64,000 nucleotides of DNA from assembly GCA_001179505.1 (NCBI GenBank), contig CDMY01000411.1, positions 20,723 to 84,722 on the forward strand, read 5' to 3'. The translations under genes were made by a program, and so were the position numbers. This stretch comes from Vitrella brassicaformis. Lineage: Eukaryota > Sar > Vitrellaceae. Below are positions 1 through 12,200 of the stretch, in pieces (position 1 is the first letter of the stretch; every line of letters begins with the position of its first letter). The notes beneath the pieces were generated by a model. It made no database searches. It worked only from the letters and a program-made list of their open reading frames with translations, and had not been told where the DNA came from.

Positions 1-2313
1 GCCGCTCCAGGGTAGAAGGGGTCGTATGAGTCCTGAAGAGAGCTGTCGTCGTATAGGAGGGCGTGCACCTCGTGGAAGACGGGATTGGACATGACAGCTG
101 CTGTCCTGAAAGGCACCGCTGACTCGACCAACACCGCAGCTTCCTGAGGGCTCTGCACCAGGTCATCTTCCGCGTCCTCACTGCCCTCACGGCCATCGCT
201 GTAGTCGGCATCCCACATCTGGACCTCTGAATCATTGGTGGCGGCAGCGTAGGGAGTGTTCCAATTCAATGACACGCCAACAATAGCCGCTGTTGTGAAA
301 AGCAGACACCATTCGATGTGCTGTGCGCCTTCCGCACGCGTGTCTCACATTGTGTATCGTCGATGGCAGTCGCGTTGGCTGCACGGGAGACGTAGTATAC
401 GTCCAGCAGCGAGTCCAGTGCCGTCACAGCGAATGCATCGACCACATTGCCGAGGCCATCAACGCCCGACACCCTAAACTGACGGTCCTTGAACCGAATG
501 TCTATGTCCTGAATGTGCACGCGAGTTGACAACAAATCACCCTGTCATGTCACTCTCACCTTAAATCTCCCGTTGGTCCGAATGGTCACAATTCTTAAGA
601 TCGATGGCCTGACAGGAGCACACCGAAATGCAGGAGTCCATGTAAGGGGTCTTGCTGCACATGCATTCCCACCACACGTCCTCTGATCCTGGTGGTCTCC
701 CGGGCTCAACAGTGATAGCTAGACACAATGAAGAAGGAGCAGACAATAGCAGCACGTGTACAAGTTCCGCACCCACCCGGCCAGACAATGCCGACGATCC
801 TGTGGTGGTCCTCATCGAATTGAAGACCCTGCATATCGAGGCAGAGGGTAATTTGTGGGCTCGCCACGCATTCATACTGCGAGAGGGTGCTGCAGCGGAC
901 GATGCCACTCGAGACTGCAGACGACACAGACAGGCACCTTCATTCCCACGAGCTAAATACTCTCGTGTGCGCAGTGAAGGTTGTAGACACATCCATCCAT
1001 ACATTGGCAGGGACGAGTGTGTCTCCAGGTTGACGTATGCTGCCTTGAGATACCAGCGGAAGGCAAACTGAGGTGGCAGCACATCGGATGGGCTCACGTA
1101 CTTGGTGGCGTTGACAAGGAAGGGTATCGACGGGTTGACTGTCTGCATGAAAGAAGGATGCACGAGGCTCGCGAGCTGCTAGCGTGGCTCGATTACCGAG
1201 TCGTCCGCAACACCGACGACTGACCACCAAATACTCCTCTGGGTGGAAAGGAAAGAATAGCAATTGTGTACCGTTACCGTAGAACTCACCCACGGATCGA
1301 AAGCGGCTCTGCCCGGGAGGAAGGCCCCATCATAGCGGACATACACTGAGTACCGAGACGTCGAGTCAGGCGCGAGTCCGCCACACAGCTGACCCCATGC
1401 CTTCCCCAGATATGCGGATGACGCCCACGGCACCTGGCTGTAGTATTCTGGATTGCACTCATACGAGCAACCTGACGACGGCTCAGTGTCAGTCCCATTC
1501 CCCGCCGTTTTGTTCGCCTGTGGGCCGTCAGAGTCGCTCTCGTGGCGCGAGAGTCCTGTGAATGTATGGTTGCAGTAACAGAAGTAGAGTGTCTTGTCTG
1601 GGGCACGACCAGGGATCAGAATCCTCTGCTGCGGGTTGGCGAACTGGATGAAGGGATTCACAGTCATCATGGCCACCCTGTAGCCTTGGTTGAAGCACTC
1701 CCTCACGCACGCAAGAGGATTCCCGCTGCAAGCAGAGTTTGTTTGCTATACATGCGTCTACCATGAGTGTGTCGTGTGTGTACCTGTTGTCAAACGTTTG
1801 GGCGAGTGGCGTGCCCCACCAAAACCGCCTGTACTTGAGCAGCTTGATGCCCACCTTGATGATCTCTGACTCTGTCGGCCCGTCAACCGATGTCTCATTC
1901 TCTGTCTTGAGCGGGCGGAAGTCGCTCAGCGTGGGAGGCAACAGCGCACTCTGCTTGTAGCAACCAACTGATATCCACTCATCTGTGAAGATGCTCGACA
2001 TACAATCTAAATCGAGAAGAGGTGGCTATATCGAATCTCACCTACCGAGAGGAGGTCCGGGTGCTTGGCCCATCTCCTCTTCGGTGCTCGTGAAAAGCCC
2101 TCCATCGTCGCCCGTCGAGGTGGGAAAAGCATCGAGCGACGAGACCATGGAGAGTCCCCCCTCATGGATAAGCCGCGACAGCCTCGTCTCACCGATGTCA
2201 AGCCATTCATAGCCTGCAACTCCCTGCAGGCCACGGCCCACCGGCGGCGAACGCGTGCGACGAACCGATAAAATGACTAGGCACACGGTCCAAAGCAACT
2301 TGAAGAGAAGCAT
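1..2313 (-). CDS. Secreted WSC-like domain protein, 3' end outside window
   Basis: Multi-exon gene read on the minus strand: 2313-2046, 2006-1784, 1725-1290, 1238-1197, 1142-961, 889-777, 654-560, 508-349, 289-1 (continues off the window). All junctions are GT-AG and phase-compatible, giving at least 602 codons. The start is the ATG at 2313, which opens a signal peptide (MLLFKLLWTVCLVILSV). Exons 2-3 hold a cysteine pattern like a WSC carbohydrate-binding domain: WISVGCY, then CVRECFNQGY, then YFCYCN, then CGG...YSVYVRY, spread over about 190 residues, longer than a typical WSC domain. The rest is unrecognised; several NxT/NxS sites suit a secreted glycoprotein. The first intron is only 39 nt. 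It lies head to head with the GT61 gene, suggesting a shared promoter and perhaps a shared cell-surface role. The WSC assignment is inference from the cysteine pattern; the gene itself is well supported. Confidence 0.7.
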
Positions 2314-2409
2314 GATCCCTGCGATATCGCCCCCATGCGCCCACGGATTTATGTTTGCGATTGGCGAGGATATTGCCGACTGTTTCTATCACAACCCGAT
2401 TATTTTCAT
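2314..2409. promoter_or_regulatory. Divergent promoter between WSC-like and GT61 genes
   Basis: The start codons of two head-to-head genes lie only 21-97 bp apart, depending on which ATG the plus-strand gene uses (2335, 2410 or 2419). Both promoters must share this interval or lie inside the neighbouring transcript. No clear TATA box or other motif is visible. Confidence 0.45.
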
Positions 2410-3809
2410 ATGGAATGGATGTTATCTATGCTGAATTGGCAGTGGCAAGTTTTCGCCCTCATCCTGGTCTCGGCGGCCTTCTTGTCCCTCCCTTCGATCC
2501 CCCGGTATCTGTTGCTGCGCTTCAGGAGACCCGCTGAGGCTCGCGAGACTCCCCGCGACGACCTTACACCAGAAAGAGGATGTTGGAACAAGACAGGTCC
2601 GCTCATCATCGCAGCCTTTCGAGAACTACAGTTGCGAGTCATTTCCCCCGGCCCTGTACCGCCCTGGATGTCGGAGAGCGGTATACATTCAAGGCGGGTT
2701 CCCCAGTTTGACGTGTCGTCAGTCGAGGACGGAGTGGTCGATCGGGGCATGGTCTACACGGTGAAGGGTGCCTATGTCCTGGGCAAACACTCAGTGGTCT
2801 TCAATTGCTTTTCGGCGGTGGTCTTTGGTAGGTGCAGAGCTCACGAAGCCGCAAATGGCCTCACACACGATACGCTGAAGAGCCTCGTCAATGGGCCGGT
2901 GGACCAATTGAGCGGGAGCGTTGTGCTGCTGGTTGCGATGTGGGGAGACAACTATTTTCACTTTCTAATTGGTGAATATAGCAGCACACAAAGACACACA
3001 GCTTTTTGGTGCGGACGACCGTTGATCGTGTGCAGAGAACTTCATGCGTCTCGCCCTTGTTTATGATCTGCTGCGCGAGGACACGAGCAGCAGGGTACTG
3101 TCGCACACCAATTTGAAGTGGTCCTGGCGCTTTTTCGAGCTTCTCGGCATCGATTCGTCTCGGGTCATTCCTTATGACAAGCCATGTTTCTTTGTCGAGC
3201 GGCTGATTGTACCATCCGCAACAAAATGTGGTCACTCCCGCGCGCCCGCAGTCCGTCTAATCCGAAACCTCCTTATCGCCAACATCGAAAAAACACTCAA
3301 GTTGCCAATGAAAACCAAGCCGCACATTTTGATACAAGTGCGTCGAAAGTCTCGCGCGCTGTCGAATCTGAGAGCGTTGAGCGCGAGACTGAGACGGTCA
3401 TTCCCTCACGTCAAAGTCGAGTATTTCCGACCCAAGGACAGCTTCGAACAGGCCATGAGAAAACACATGCAGGCAGACGTTGTCATTGCTCCCCACGGCG
3501 CGGGGCTCAGCAACATGGTGTTTTGTGCCAAAGGCGCAGAGATTATCGAGATTCATGCAGCAATTGGTGAGGAGACGCAAAGGCGCAACGATCCCATGCT
3601 TGTCCTTTTTTCAAAAGTCGCTTTGTCCTCACCTTTCAGGCAACAGAGGAAAGGGCGACATGAATCACTGCTACTCGGATCTCGCTGGCGTGATTGGATT
3701 GCGAAAATGGAACCTGACTTCAGAGACCATCGGGAACAGACGGGATGGCCTTACAGCCCCTATAGAGGACGTGCTTCGCCTTGTGTCAGCACGTCTCTAT
3801 GGCTCATGA
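2335..3809 (+). CDS. GT61-family (DUF563) glycosyltransferase, type II membrane protein
   Basis: Three exons: 2335-2971, 3036-3566, 3640-3809, with GT-AG introns of 64 and 73 nt; 445 aa from the first ATG. In-frame ATGs at 2410 or 2419 put a signal anchor (WQVFALILVSAAFLSLPS) closer to the N terminus and may be the real start. Joining exons 1 and 2 restores FHFLIENFMRLAL, the GT61 motif. Exon 2 then carries ILIQVRRKSRALSNL and APHGAGLSNMVF, diagnostic of the GT61/EOGT-like fold, and exon 3 supplies the C-terminal YSDLAGVIGL region. GT61 enzymes add xylose, GlcNAc or arabinose to N-glycans, EGF repeats or xylan in the ER/Golgi; which sugar applies here cannot be told. Family assignment is strong. 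Confidence 0.9.
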
Positions 3810-4593
3810 TCATTGTCGTAGTCGTGTGGACACAATGCAGTCAAAAGATACGAACTGTACTTCCTTCAAGAGGGCGGCTTTCAAGGATGAGGATCAGGCA
3901 TTCGCATACAGTCAGTCAGTGTTGCGTGAGGTGCATCAGATGCAGCGTACCGCTGCTTTTGGCCTTGCCAGCTCTTGGGTACATCCTTGTCATTCATCAG
4001 AACGAAAGAGACATACAGAACAAATAAAGTACAAAAACGCGAACGGGCAATGACACTCCCTGGTCCATGAAGCTTTCTTCCCCCGCCTGTGTGTCTGCCT
4101 GCCTGTTTTAAACTCGCCCTTCGGGCCTCGCCTTTGTACACACTCTTACACGTCCAGCCAGGTTGGGAGGCACAAAGCCAGTGCCTCCACTGTCGTAAGG
4201 ACATGAATATATGTGTATCGACCGTCTACCGCACACACAACCGATCTGTATGTGGGTGTTCCCGCATCCCCGTGACCACGCCTACGCGTGCGTGTGCAGC
4301 CGACTCGTGTGTGTCCATGGCATGTGAGCACAAAGTGTTTGTCGTGCTCGTGCCCATTTGTATGTCGATGGATGTGTTGCGTGTCCGTCGGTCGGTGCGT
4401 GCGACTGACTGTCTGCCTGTCTGACTGCCTGAATGGATGGATGGATGCATGTATGGATGGAATCGCTGGATGGGTATGGTTTGAGCCTGCAGCGTAGCCT
4501 TACTGTTGTCCCGCGCCTTACTCAATGTCCCTCGGTCATTGAAGCACGTTTGCTTCATCTGCTTGTCCAAAACCGCCGTTTTTGCGTCAGCTT
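3810..4593. other. Intergenic, low complexity
   Basis: No convincing gene. The stretch is rich in TGTG/GTGC runs and has a short (GGAT)n tract near 4433-4460. It follows the stop of the GT61 gene and probably holds its 3' end; AATAAA occurs at 4022-4027. Confidence 0.5.
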
Positions 4594-4725
4594 TCCGCCT
4601 GGAAAGCTGGCATTCCGCCTAGAAAGCTGGATTTCCAAGTGGAATTCTGGCCTTCTGCAGTGCAAAGCTGGCTTTCCGTGGCGCTGGCTGGCCTTCTGAG
4701 CGTCTGTCCAGCTTTCTGAGTGGAG
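4594..4725. repeat. Degenerate ~20-bp tandem repeat (TTCYG...AAAGCTGG)
   Basis: Six or so imperfect units of about 20 bp start with TTCC/TTCT and end with GCTGGC or close variants. The first two units, which share TTCCGCCT.GAAAGCTGG, are clearest and later ones decay. It abuts a dispersed repeat copy at 4742. Confidence 0.6.
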
Positions 4726-4741
4726 GGCCCGCTTGCCGGCA

Positions 4742-4777
4742 GAAGCACCAGCTTTTCGCCGCACCTCGTCGGGTAGT
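4742..4777 (+). repeat. Dispersed repeat copy 1 (GCTTTTCGCCGCACCTCGTC core)
   Basis: A 36-bp segment matches 8887-8922 at all but one base. A short upstream piece (CTTTCTGAGTGGA) also occurs before both copies, so the repeat is larger than the core. The sequence after copy 1 (GGGCGGGCAGTTG, then CTGCGCGACATACA) is partly shared with 18420-18505. Confidence 0.75.
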
Positions 4778-4800
4778 ATTGGGGGCGGGCAGTTGCCTGC

Positions 4801-6327
4801 GCGACATACAGTAAGTATCGATTAAAGGAATCACCGTATAAACCACTCATTTCTGTAAAGCAATCACCCCACCCCGATGACTGTACACAGGCAAAATGAA
4901 CCGCATAAACCAATCACCTCCCAAAGAGACTCAAATCAGCCATACGGGCTGACGACTCATGGCTCAAAATGACCGCAAGAAAATGAAGCACCACTCTCTG
5001 AAAGAGCGGACCGATGAAAAAGTGAATGAATGGAGAAATACAGACATTTTGATTGTCATCTGAGATGAACCCTTCGGACGGTGATTTCCGACGAGAGATG
5101 GAGTTTGCTTGGCGAGGTCAAGTCACTATGTAAATGGAAGAGCAGCGTTACTTCACTTGAGGCAACAAGGGCCCATTGGTGACTCACAGGAGGGTCAGAT
5201 GAGCCATGAGTTGCCCTCCTCCGTCGGGGGGTCGGGCGGTCCTCCCGCGCGAGTCGCGAAACGCGTGCAAAGCCCCCAAGCTCGCATGAGGCTCCCACTC
5301 AAGAAAGACGTGCCGGACGAAAAAGTCTCGAGGCCCCAATTATTGAACGACGAACACGAACTTCGAGGCACGTACAGCATATGATTACGCATGTCGGCAC
5401 CGACGAAGAACAAACGCACTGCTCTGTCGCCTATCTATATCCCTATCGTATCGTGAGTGTCATGCAGTCAGTCTGTCAGTCAGTCGGTCAGGATGCACCA
5501 TTTTTGAGAGAATGTCTCGGCGTCGCTGTAGGGCTTGACGAAATGTGCAGCCGACTCATACGCAGGATGCGAGGCATCTGATGACATTCATCCAGCCCAA
5601 CACACGTTTTTGCGGGTTGGTGTGACCGTCCAGTACTGTACTTGCCGTCCAGTCTCCCTTGCCCTCACGCCCGCCCGCCCACCCACCCACCCACCAACCT
5701 AGCCAGCCGCCCACCCACCCACCCATCCATCCATCCATCCACCAACCCATCGCATGAGCGATTTGATATATATCATTTTCTAATGCATTTACTGCTGCAG
5801 GCGGCCGCCCAGGAACTTTGACCGATTTATGGCATGCTGTCCTGTCGGCTGTCCATGCCTCTTGTGCCGTCATGGGCCCACTGAACATCATGTTGATGAC
5901 TCCTGTTCTCTATGCAAATCTTCATGCAAACACTCCTAAGGCCTGTGTGGAGGGTGAATGAGACACAGCACCCAGTCATCGCACCCATACGAGTAAGTGA
6001 ATGGTTTTTCGTCGTTTCAGATCGAGTCGTTTTGGGCGGGGAAAAAAGAAGCAATTGGCAGCCTGAGCACGCCTGCGTGCGGTGGCGTACGTACTCGCAG
6101 CCGCAGCGACGCACACACACGCGCGCGCAAGCTAAGCTTGCGCGCGCTTTTCGACCTGGCCGGCCAGCCTGAGCTCGCAGCGCTCGAGCACAGACGGCGC
6201 TTTTCGGCACCCACCCGTGTCCCCTGGACACACCCACCCACCGGTCTCCCCGCGCGCACGTCGCGCTGTCGGGCTCGAGGCCGGATGGCTCTCTCCCATT
6301 TGACTCGGTACAGACAGGCTCAGACCA
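4801..6327. other. Intergenic region without a recognisable gene
   Basis: No reading frame here shows a family motif or a plausible exon chain. It contains a (CCCA)n/(CCAT)n tract at about 5665-5745 and a 27-bp palindrome at 6121-6147. Confidence 0.5.
6121..6147. repeat. Perfect 27-bp palindrome
   Basis: GCGCGCGCAAGCT at 6121-6133 is mirrored by AGCTTGCGCGCGC at 6135-6147 around a single central base. Such a long perfect palindrome can form a cruciform or an RNA hairpin. Function unknown. Confidence 0.85.
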
Positions 6328-6413
6328 GGACAGGCAGGACAGGCAGGTCAGCAGCGACGGGATATCCGGGCTCGACGAGCGAGCCCGGACCCATGGATAG
6401 CGGAGGCGAGAGT
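6328..6413 (+). repeat. Dispersed GC-rich repeat copy 1 with internal inverted repeat
   Basis: Shares GACAGGCAGGACAGG, TCAGCAGCGACGGGAT and TAGCGGAGGCGAGAGT with 13239-13350. Inside is CCGGGCTCG / CGAGCCCGG (6366-6374 and 6380-6388), a 9-bp stem with a 5-nt loop. It ends about 130 bp before the start codon of the GT64 fusion gene; copy 2 lies between two other members of the same gene family. Confidence 0.8.
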
Positions 6414-6545
6414 AGTGATGGAGGGTGGCTCTGGTGAGTGATTCACGGCGAGAAACCCCGCGTAAAACAGCATCGGGATGACTCCGGCTGATGCGACATC
6501 TTTCTGTAAAGTGTGTCCTCGAGCTCCACCAAAGTCTTTCTGCAA

Positions 6546-8452
6546 ATGCAGCCTTTTCCGCTCTTCCCCGTTCTCCTTCTCCTTTCGTCCTCAACTCCCA
6601 TTGCGAAAGCAGATCATCCCTTCAGCGGCCCTTCTGTCAACTGGTCAACCCTGCGAGATGAGCTGAATCACCTGTACCCGCCTTTTTACCTGTCGTCATC
6701 ACAAAATGGACGGCATCCTTCGGGGCTGCTCGCATCAGCCCTGGTCAAGACCGCGATAGGCACTGAAGAGGCGATCAGATGGCTGACATTGTCAGCAATG
6801 TCAGCCGGCAACGCATCTTCCTCACTGGCGATAGGCACCTTTGCGTCGTTCCTGCTGCACGCGCTGCACGCCACGGGAGAGCAGAACAGTGATGGCAGCA
6901 GCGCCCGTCGAGTCCTGCGGGCCATTGATCTGATGCGCTCCGGTCTGCCGCTTGAAGCGCTGCTGACTTCCGGCTGGCCAGTATTCAGCATGCTCATGCA
7001 TTTCCGCTCCGTGGTTGATGCGGCTGGCCTTGAGAGTGATTCAGTGTGTGCGGCGGGCAGCTGGGACCTGTTGTCTGAGGGACTGGAGTCAATCGACTCA
7101 GTTGCGCGACATGAGGGCATCTCTGTGTCTCTGGCAAATCATCTCATGGAGATGGCATCCAACATATCAGTTGTGTCCCAGGGACTCACCATAGGTGAAA
7201 GGAGCGAAATGGACACCGCTCACTAAAGAGAAAATAAGCCATATTCATTTCTCTTTGTAGGTAAGATCAACGAGTGTCCTCCAGGGTCTATGGCTGCCTT
7301 GACCTTGTGGCTCTTGGCCGCACTCGGGAGCGGTGTTCCTGACTTGCCCCGCATTCTGCAAACCTATGTTTCCATTGCCGACGCACTGTGGCAATTCATG
7401 ACGATCGAACAACTCACAAGCACGCGTACAAAAGCCGACTCACATCTGCACATACCGGCTGCGTTCGTCTCTTCTGCGTCTTGTTTTGGTGCGTCCACGT
7501 GTTTCAGGTTGGCGGATCTTGGAATTGCTTCAGCTTTTGGCTGCGCAGGCACTGAAGAGACAACAACAAGGCAAGCCATAAGCAGAGAGTCATAAGTGTT
7601 CTCATTTCCCTACTCTGCCGCAGCCGTGTCTGAGAGTGCATTCCGGGACAAATACAAAGATTGGGATGCTCAATTCACCGTTCTGATCACGACAATTTCC
7701 AGAACACGAACGGTCAATGTCAATCGTGTGATCCAGCTGTTTAAGACTGAACCAGCTGTCCGTGAGATCATCGTCTTATGGAACAACGGGGAACAGGTAT
7801 TTTACCCGACATGCATTCGCTTAGTCCATTTTCTCAATGCCTCCAGGACCCTCCATCGTTCGCGAATTCGTCACTTGTGCCTGTGCGAGTCATTACGCAG
7901 CCCAACAAGAACATCTCGAATCGGTGGAAGGTCGCTGCTTGTGAATCCAAGACGCCGCTTGTCTTCAATGTCGATGACGACATCGTATTCGATGTGGCTG
8001 ATATTCTGCGGATGTTCCTTGTCGCCCGGGCCTATCCCAACACTGTGGTCGGAACGATGGGGCGTTTCTTTGACCTGCAATCGCGTCAGTATTCTTTCCG
8101 TGGCTGGCCCTTGTTCAATATCGTGCTGCCCGGGTTTGCCTTTATCGGTGTCGAGACGCTTCGAGAATTTGTTCACGAGCGTGAATTACTGAAGTATTTT
8201 GACGCTGACGACGCCCACTGCGACGACATCTCTCTCAACTGGTTCATATCCATCAAGAAAAACCAAACGCTGATTGCCGTTCCAGGTGTCAGGGTGGGCG
8301 ATGCGCCTCAAGCCAGTGAAGCAGGCGCGCTGTCCATGCACAAGGACCGCAGGGCTCTTCGGTCGCGCTGCTGCGAGTGGATCCTTAACTACTTCCGCAG
8401 CAACCACCTAAAGTTTGGTCGCTGGGTCTCTTCTTATCCTGATGTAGCCTGA
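6546..8452 (+). CDS. Shared N-domain fused to GT64 (exostosin-like) glycosyltransferase
   Basis: Exons 6546-7194, 7261-7425, 7508-7570, 7624-7796, 7847-8452; 551 aa. The start is the ATG that opens a signal peptide (MQPFPLFPVLLLL). Residues 1-292 form the helical N-domain shared with four other genes here (motifs LYPPFY, RWLT, HALHA, CPPGSMAALTLW, RWRILELL). Residues 293-551 are a GT64 domain: FTVLITTISRTRTVN, IIVLWNNGEQ, RWKVAACESKTPLVFNVDDD with the DxD metal site, VGTMGRFF, and CDDISLNWF, equivalent to the exostosin EDI motif. GT64 enzymes transfer GlcNAc-type sugars in the Golgi; the substrate here is unknown. Intron 3 (7571-7623) has a GC donor (AAG|GCAAGC), forced by frame because the unspliced read hits TAA. 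Exons 2-3 and the end of exon 1 are almost identical to the gene at 14841. Confidence 0.9.
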
Positions 8453-9273
8453 GTGAATCTCTCTGCAATACGTCACATACGCTACGCGCCAAGAAGAGCG
8501 TGGCCGATGTAGGCCGCCCCGATAAGACAGTAGTGAGTAAAGGAGAAACAAATGATGGCAGGAAGGGTGTTTAGAGTTGTCGCCGAGACAGTCGATGAGA
8601 AATTTTCAATCTTCGCATGGGGGACTTTTTCTCCCTCTGCTTTTCAAGTGAATCATGTTTCTGTGTGACTCAGAGGGAGCGGCTCCAAGGCATAAATGGG
8701 CCGTATCTGCATATCTCCGAAGAAAAACAAAGACGATGAAATCGCAAGCTCCTGGTAGAGAAACATGCGCAACACATCCCCCGCCTAGTTCCGAAGCTGA
8801 ATCATCCACCGAGGATTCGGCTTCTCCGCGAGTGCTTTTGGACAGCATTCAGCATCGAGGATGCTGGATGCCCTTTCTGAGTGGACGAAGCACCGGCTTT
8901 TCGCCGCACCTCGTCGGGTAGTTTAAGTACATGTATTAATGGATGTTTGTGTTGTCGCTCATTTAAGTTCCGTGCCAACAGTCTTTTCGTCTGCGATCAG
9001 ACAATCAATGACTGATTGTGTGTCCCACACTTGCTTTATTTTGTACGGACATGTGTGATCGACATCCATACACATGCACTCAATGACAGCTGCATTCAAT
9101 GACATGGGGAGGTCATTTTGTCACTCTGCGTGCATGTTTTGCTGGCCCCTTGGAAAAATTCGCAAATAAGTTCATAACATGACCGCTGGACAGCTGCTCT
9201 CAGCTTGCTGTGGTAGCACATCTAAGTGGGCCTTGTCTCGGAACAGCTCACCAATTTAGACTGCAAGCAAAAC
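8453..9273. other. Intergenic between convergent family members
   Basis: Space between the 3' ends of the GT64 fusion (+) and the methyltransferase/transferase fusion (-). No gene seen. It holds dispersed repeat copy 2 at 8887-8922. Confidence 0.55.
8887..8922 (+). repeat. Dispersed repeat copy 2 (GCTTTTCGCCGCACCTCGTC core)
   Basis: Matches 4742-4777 in the same orientation with one mismatch (CACCG versus CACCA). Both copies are preceded by CTTTCTGAGTGGA and end at GGGTAGT, after which the flanks diverge, as expected of the end of a mobile or duplicated element. Confidence 0.75.
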
Positions 9274-12200
9274 CTACAAAACCAGGTGAAGATGCATAGC
9301 CATTTTAGTCACCTGGTTTTGGCATGTCGAGTGACCATGCAATAATGAAACCACGTCCACGTCCCACAACCGATGTTTCATCAGGGCCCTTTTCTTCATG
9401 GCCGCCCCTTGGACCCAATTGACATGCACCATCACCACGTCCTCTCGCTCCTGTCTCGTCAAGAAGTCAGAGGGAGGTGCACTTCGCATCTTCAAAAACA
9501 CCCGACCTGATGGCAACAAGAGATACTGCGCTGACATGTACTTCGAAGGAACTTCAAACCTGATGGGAAGAGCTTTCGTGAGAGACTGGCGATAGACATG
9601 CTGTTTCTGAGATGTTTCACAGCTTCATTCAGATACGACTGATTGTAAGTAATGTTGCGTCTTGTCTCCTTGTGCATCAGCTGCCCCCACTGATCGAGGA
9701 GAGAAAGCGCTCCCTCTGTTGGCCGAAACAACATGAGACATGAACAGAAGCAGTTTGCGTCGATCTGGAGGGCGACGTCGAATCGCCTGGATGGCATAAA
9801 GTCAAGCGCGTTCCTGAGCCACACCATGTCAACATCGTTGTACAGGACCGTGTAGCCTCTTTGGACAATCTCGCGGACGAAGAATGGCCTCGTCATGACA
9901 AGAGCCCCGAACGACTCCGTGTTGAAGCGTGTGGCAGCAACAGAGACACGCACCTCCTTCGGCGCGCGAACCACATTTTCGGGGAAGCTTGTAGATAGAA
10001 GATCGAAGCACCTGTCGTCGAGGCAAATGACCAAGAAGCTGTTTACGCCTTGCCTGTGGAGGCTCTTCGCCCAGTTGATGGCGAAATCGACCTGCAAAGC
10101 AGAGGATCCAGGTGAATGTCTAGACACTGAGACAAGTGTGAATGGCTCACCATGCCCCTGTTGACGGTCGTCATGACGATTGTGCCATCAGAATCAGCAA
10201 CCGAAGCCAGCAGGTCAGAGGAAAGCCACCCAGTGGCGGCCGGCATTGTCGTGCCGTTCCTGTCTCCCGCAATTTCCCGTCCCTCTAGGTGACGCACTCT
10301 CGTCGAGCAAGAGTCAAGCGCATCTGCGTGCCTGCACCACATCCAGCAGTCGTTGCCCCCTTGTTTTCCCTTGCTCATCACGACACCCCACAGCGGACCG
10401 AAGAGGCCCTCTGGGGGACAGTCCGGCTGCATCACAGGGATGACGTCATGAATGTCGGCTGGGTGACTGCACTGGAAGAGCCTCAAGAAGGCCGCAAGGG
10501 CCTCCGTCCTGTTGGTGGGCAGCTTGACGGCAGAAGAAGAGCCGATCCTGTCAAAGCCGCTGGGCAGGAGGAAGGCAGCGTAGCCGTTGGGACGCAGGAC
10601 CCTCTCAATCTCTGTTTGAGTACTCACACACATACAAACGCAAGCCTAGGGATTCAAGGGCGGCTCACCGGCAGCGAAGCTGAATGGACAGTGTGTGCGG
10701 TCGAAGACATTGGCAAAAACGAAGTCGAAGGTGTGGTCTTCGAAGGGCAAGTTATGCATGTCGCCCCTGACCACCAGTGGAGGCCTCTCCACCAGATCGA
10801 CACCAATGGCGTGCCGCACGCCGGCTTGGTACAATGCGCGCACCTCTTCCCCTGTTGACGCGCCAATGCTGAGGGCATGCGAGTCGCGCGTGAGGTAGCC
10901 GGCAGACCAATAGCGATCAAACAATCGCACATGCATGTACCTATAACCAGACCAACTACAAGGGTCAACACCTCGAGACAAACAAGCGGCGTGCATACCT
11001 GATCCACTCGAGCATATCGACGGAGAGCTGTCCTGAAGCGTGCTGCCCACCTAAAATACTGCTTCTCACGTCGGCGCCCTCCTCCTGTGTGGCGACGTAT
11101 TCGTCTTGCGCGCTCCCATTCACGGACGCATTGAGGTGGCTGCTGAGGGCAGACTGACACATTTCCGTTGTCTTTCGGGCTGCCTCCCGGCCGATGCTCT
11201 CTCGTTGGCTAATGGAATCCATGATAAAGCAGCTATCATTGGCGACACTGGGACGCAGGAGACGCTGGGCATCAAAAGAGGGCGTCTCTTGTGGACTCGT
11301 ATATCGCTTGTCCGCCCTCCAGATGTGTAAGCACTCGTCGGCCGCACCGTCGAGGTCGTGTAAAACTGACATATTCCTGAGGAGAGGCAAGCCATTTCCG
11401 ATGATATATCTGCCTAGATCCCCAGCTCACCTTTGGGTATGGTCAGTATGGAGAATATCGAGGAGGTCCAGCACGGGCCACTCTGAGACAAACAAGGCAT
11501 GCCAGCCGGTCAGCCAAATACAGTTTTAACTTACTGGTGCTCAGTAAGGTCCGCAGAGGGATCTGCCTGATGATGTCTCTCAACGCATCTACGAGAGTGA
11601 TTTTTCGGTCGACATTTTGAACCATGGCTGCCGAGATGAGGGCCAGCGGGCACTTGTCAAAATAGCGAGGGGCGTCTACGGGAGAGAAAGAGACACTCTG
11701 CCTTTCAGCAATCAGATCCTCTGTGGGCCTCCGTGTACCTTTGGTGACCTCCCGGCCGAGTCGAGCCACCTCATTTGCATGCTCTCGCAGAAGGGCCGCT
11801 GGCGGCTGGCCACCACTCATTTGCTCTTGCCATGTGCTTACAAGTGCTATGAGAGAGCTGTAAAATGTGCGAAGTGCTGAGGACTTGTGAAAGAGAGGAC
11901 AGTCGTTCGAGTCAATATCAGGGAGGCCCTCTTTCAACAGAGCAAGCATCCTAAACAAGAGACAGAACAGATCAGGGAAGGCATCGGTCCTCTGCGCTAA
12001 CCTGACGATTGGCCATGTTGTGTTGAGTATGTGGGAAGCGAGACCCAATTGGTCGTACATCTCGTCGAGCTCAGCCAGGGCGTGTGACATGTACTGCTCG
12101 AGGGACGCGATGACAGCGTCATTCTGAGGCGGATGGACGGCAAAGAACAGTCGTGCCACGAAGACAACCACGGGGCTGTCAGGTTCCTGTGAGATCGAGT

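Noticed and set aside
561-1163. Single long minus-strand exon through 561-1163
   Set aside because: The frame loses protein-like character after CLQPS; splicing 961 to 889 and 777 to 654 restores coding-like sequence and correct phases into the next exons.
5665-5745. Short direct repeats considered as a CRISPR-like array
   Set aside because: They are simple (CCCA)n/(CCAT)n microsatellites without unique spacers, and the genome is eukaryotic.
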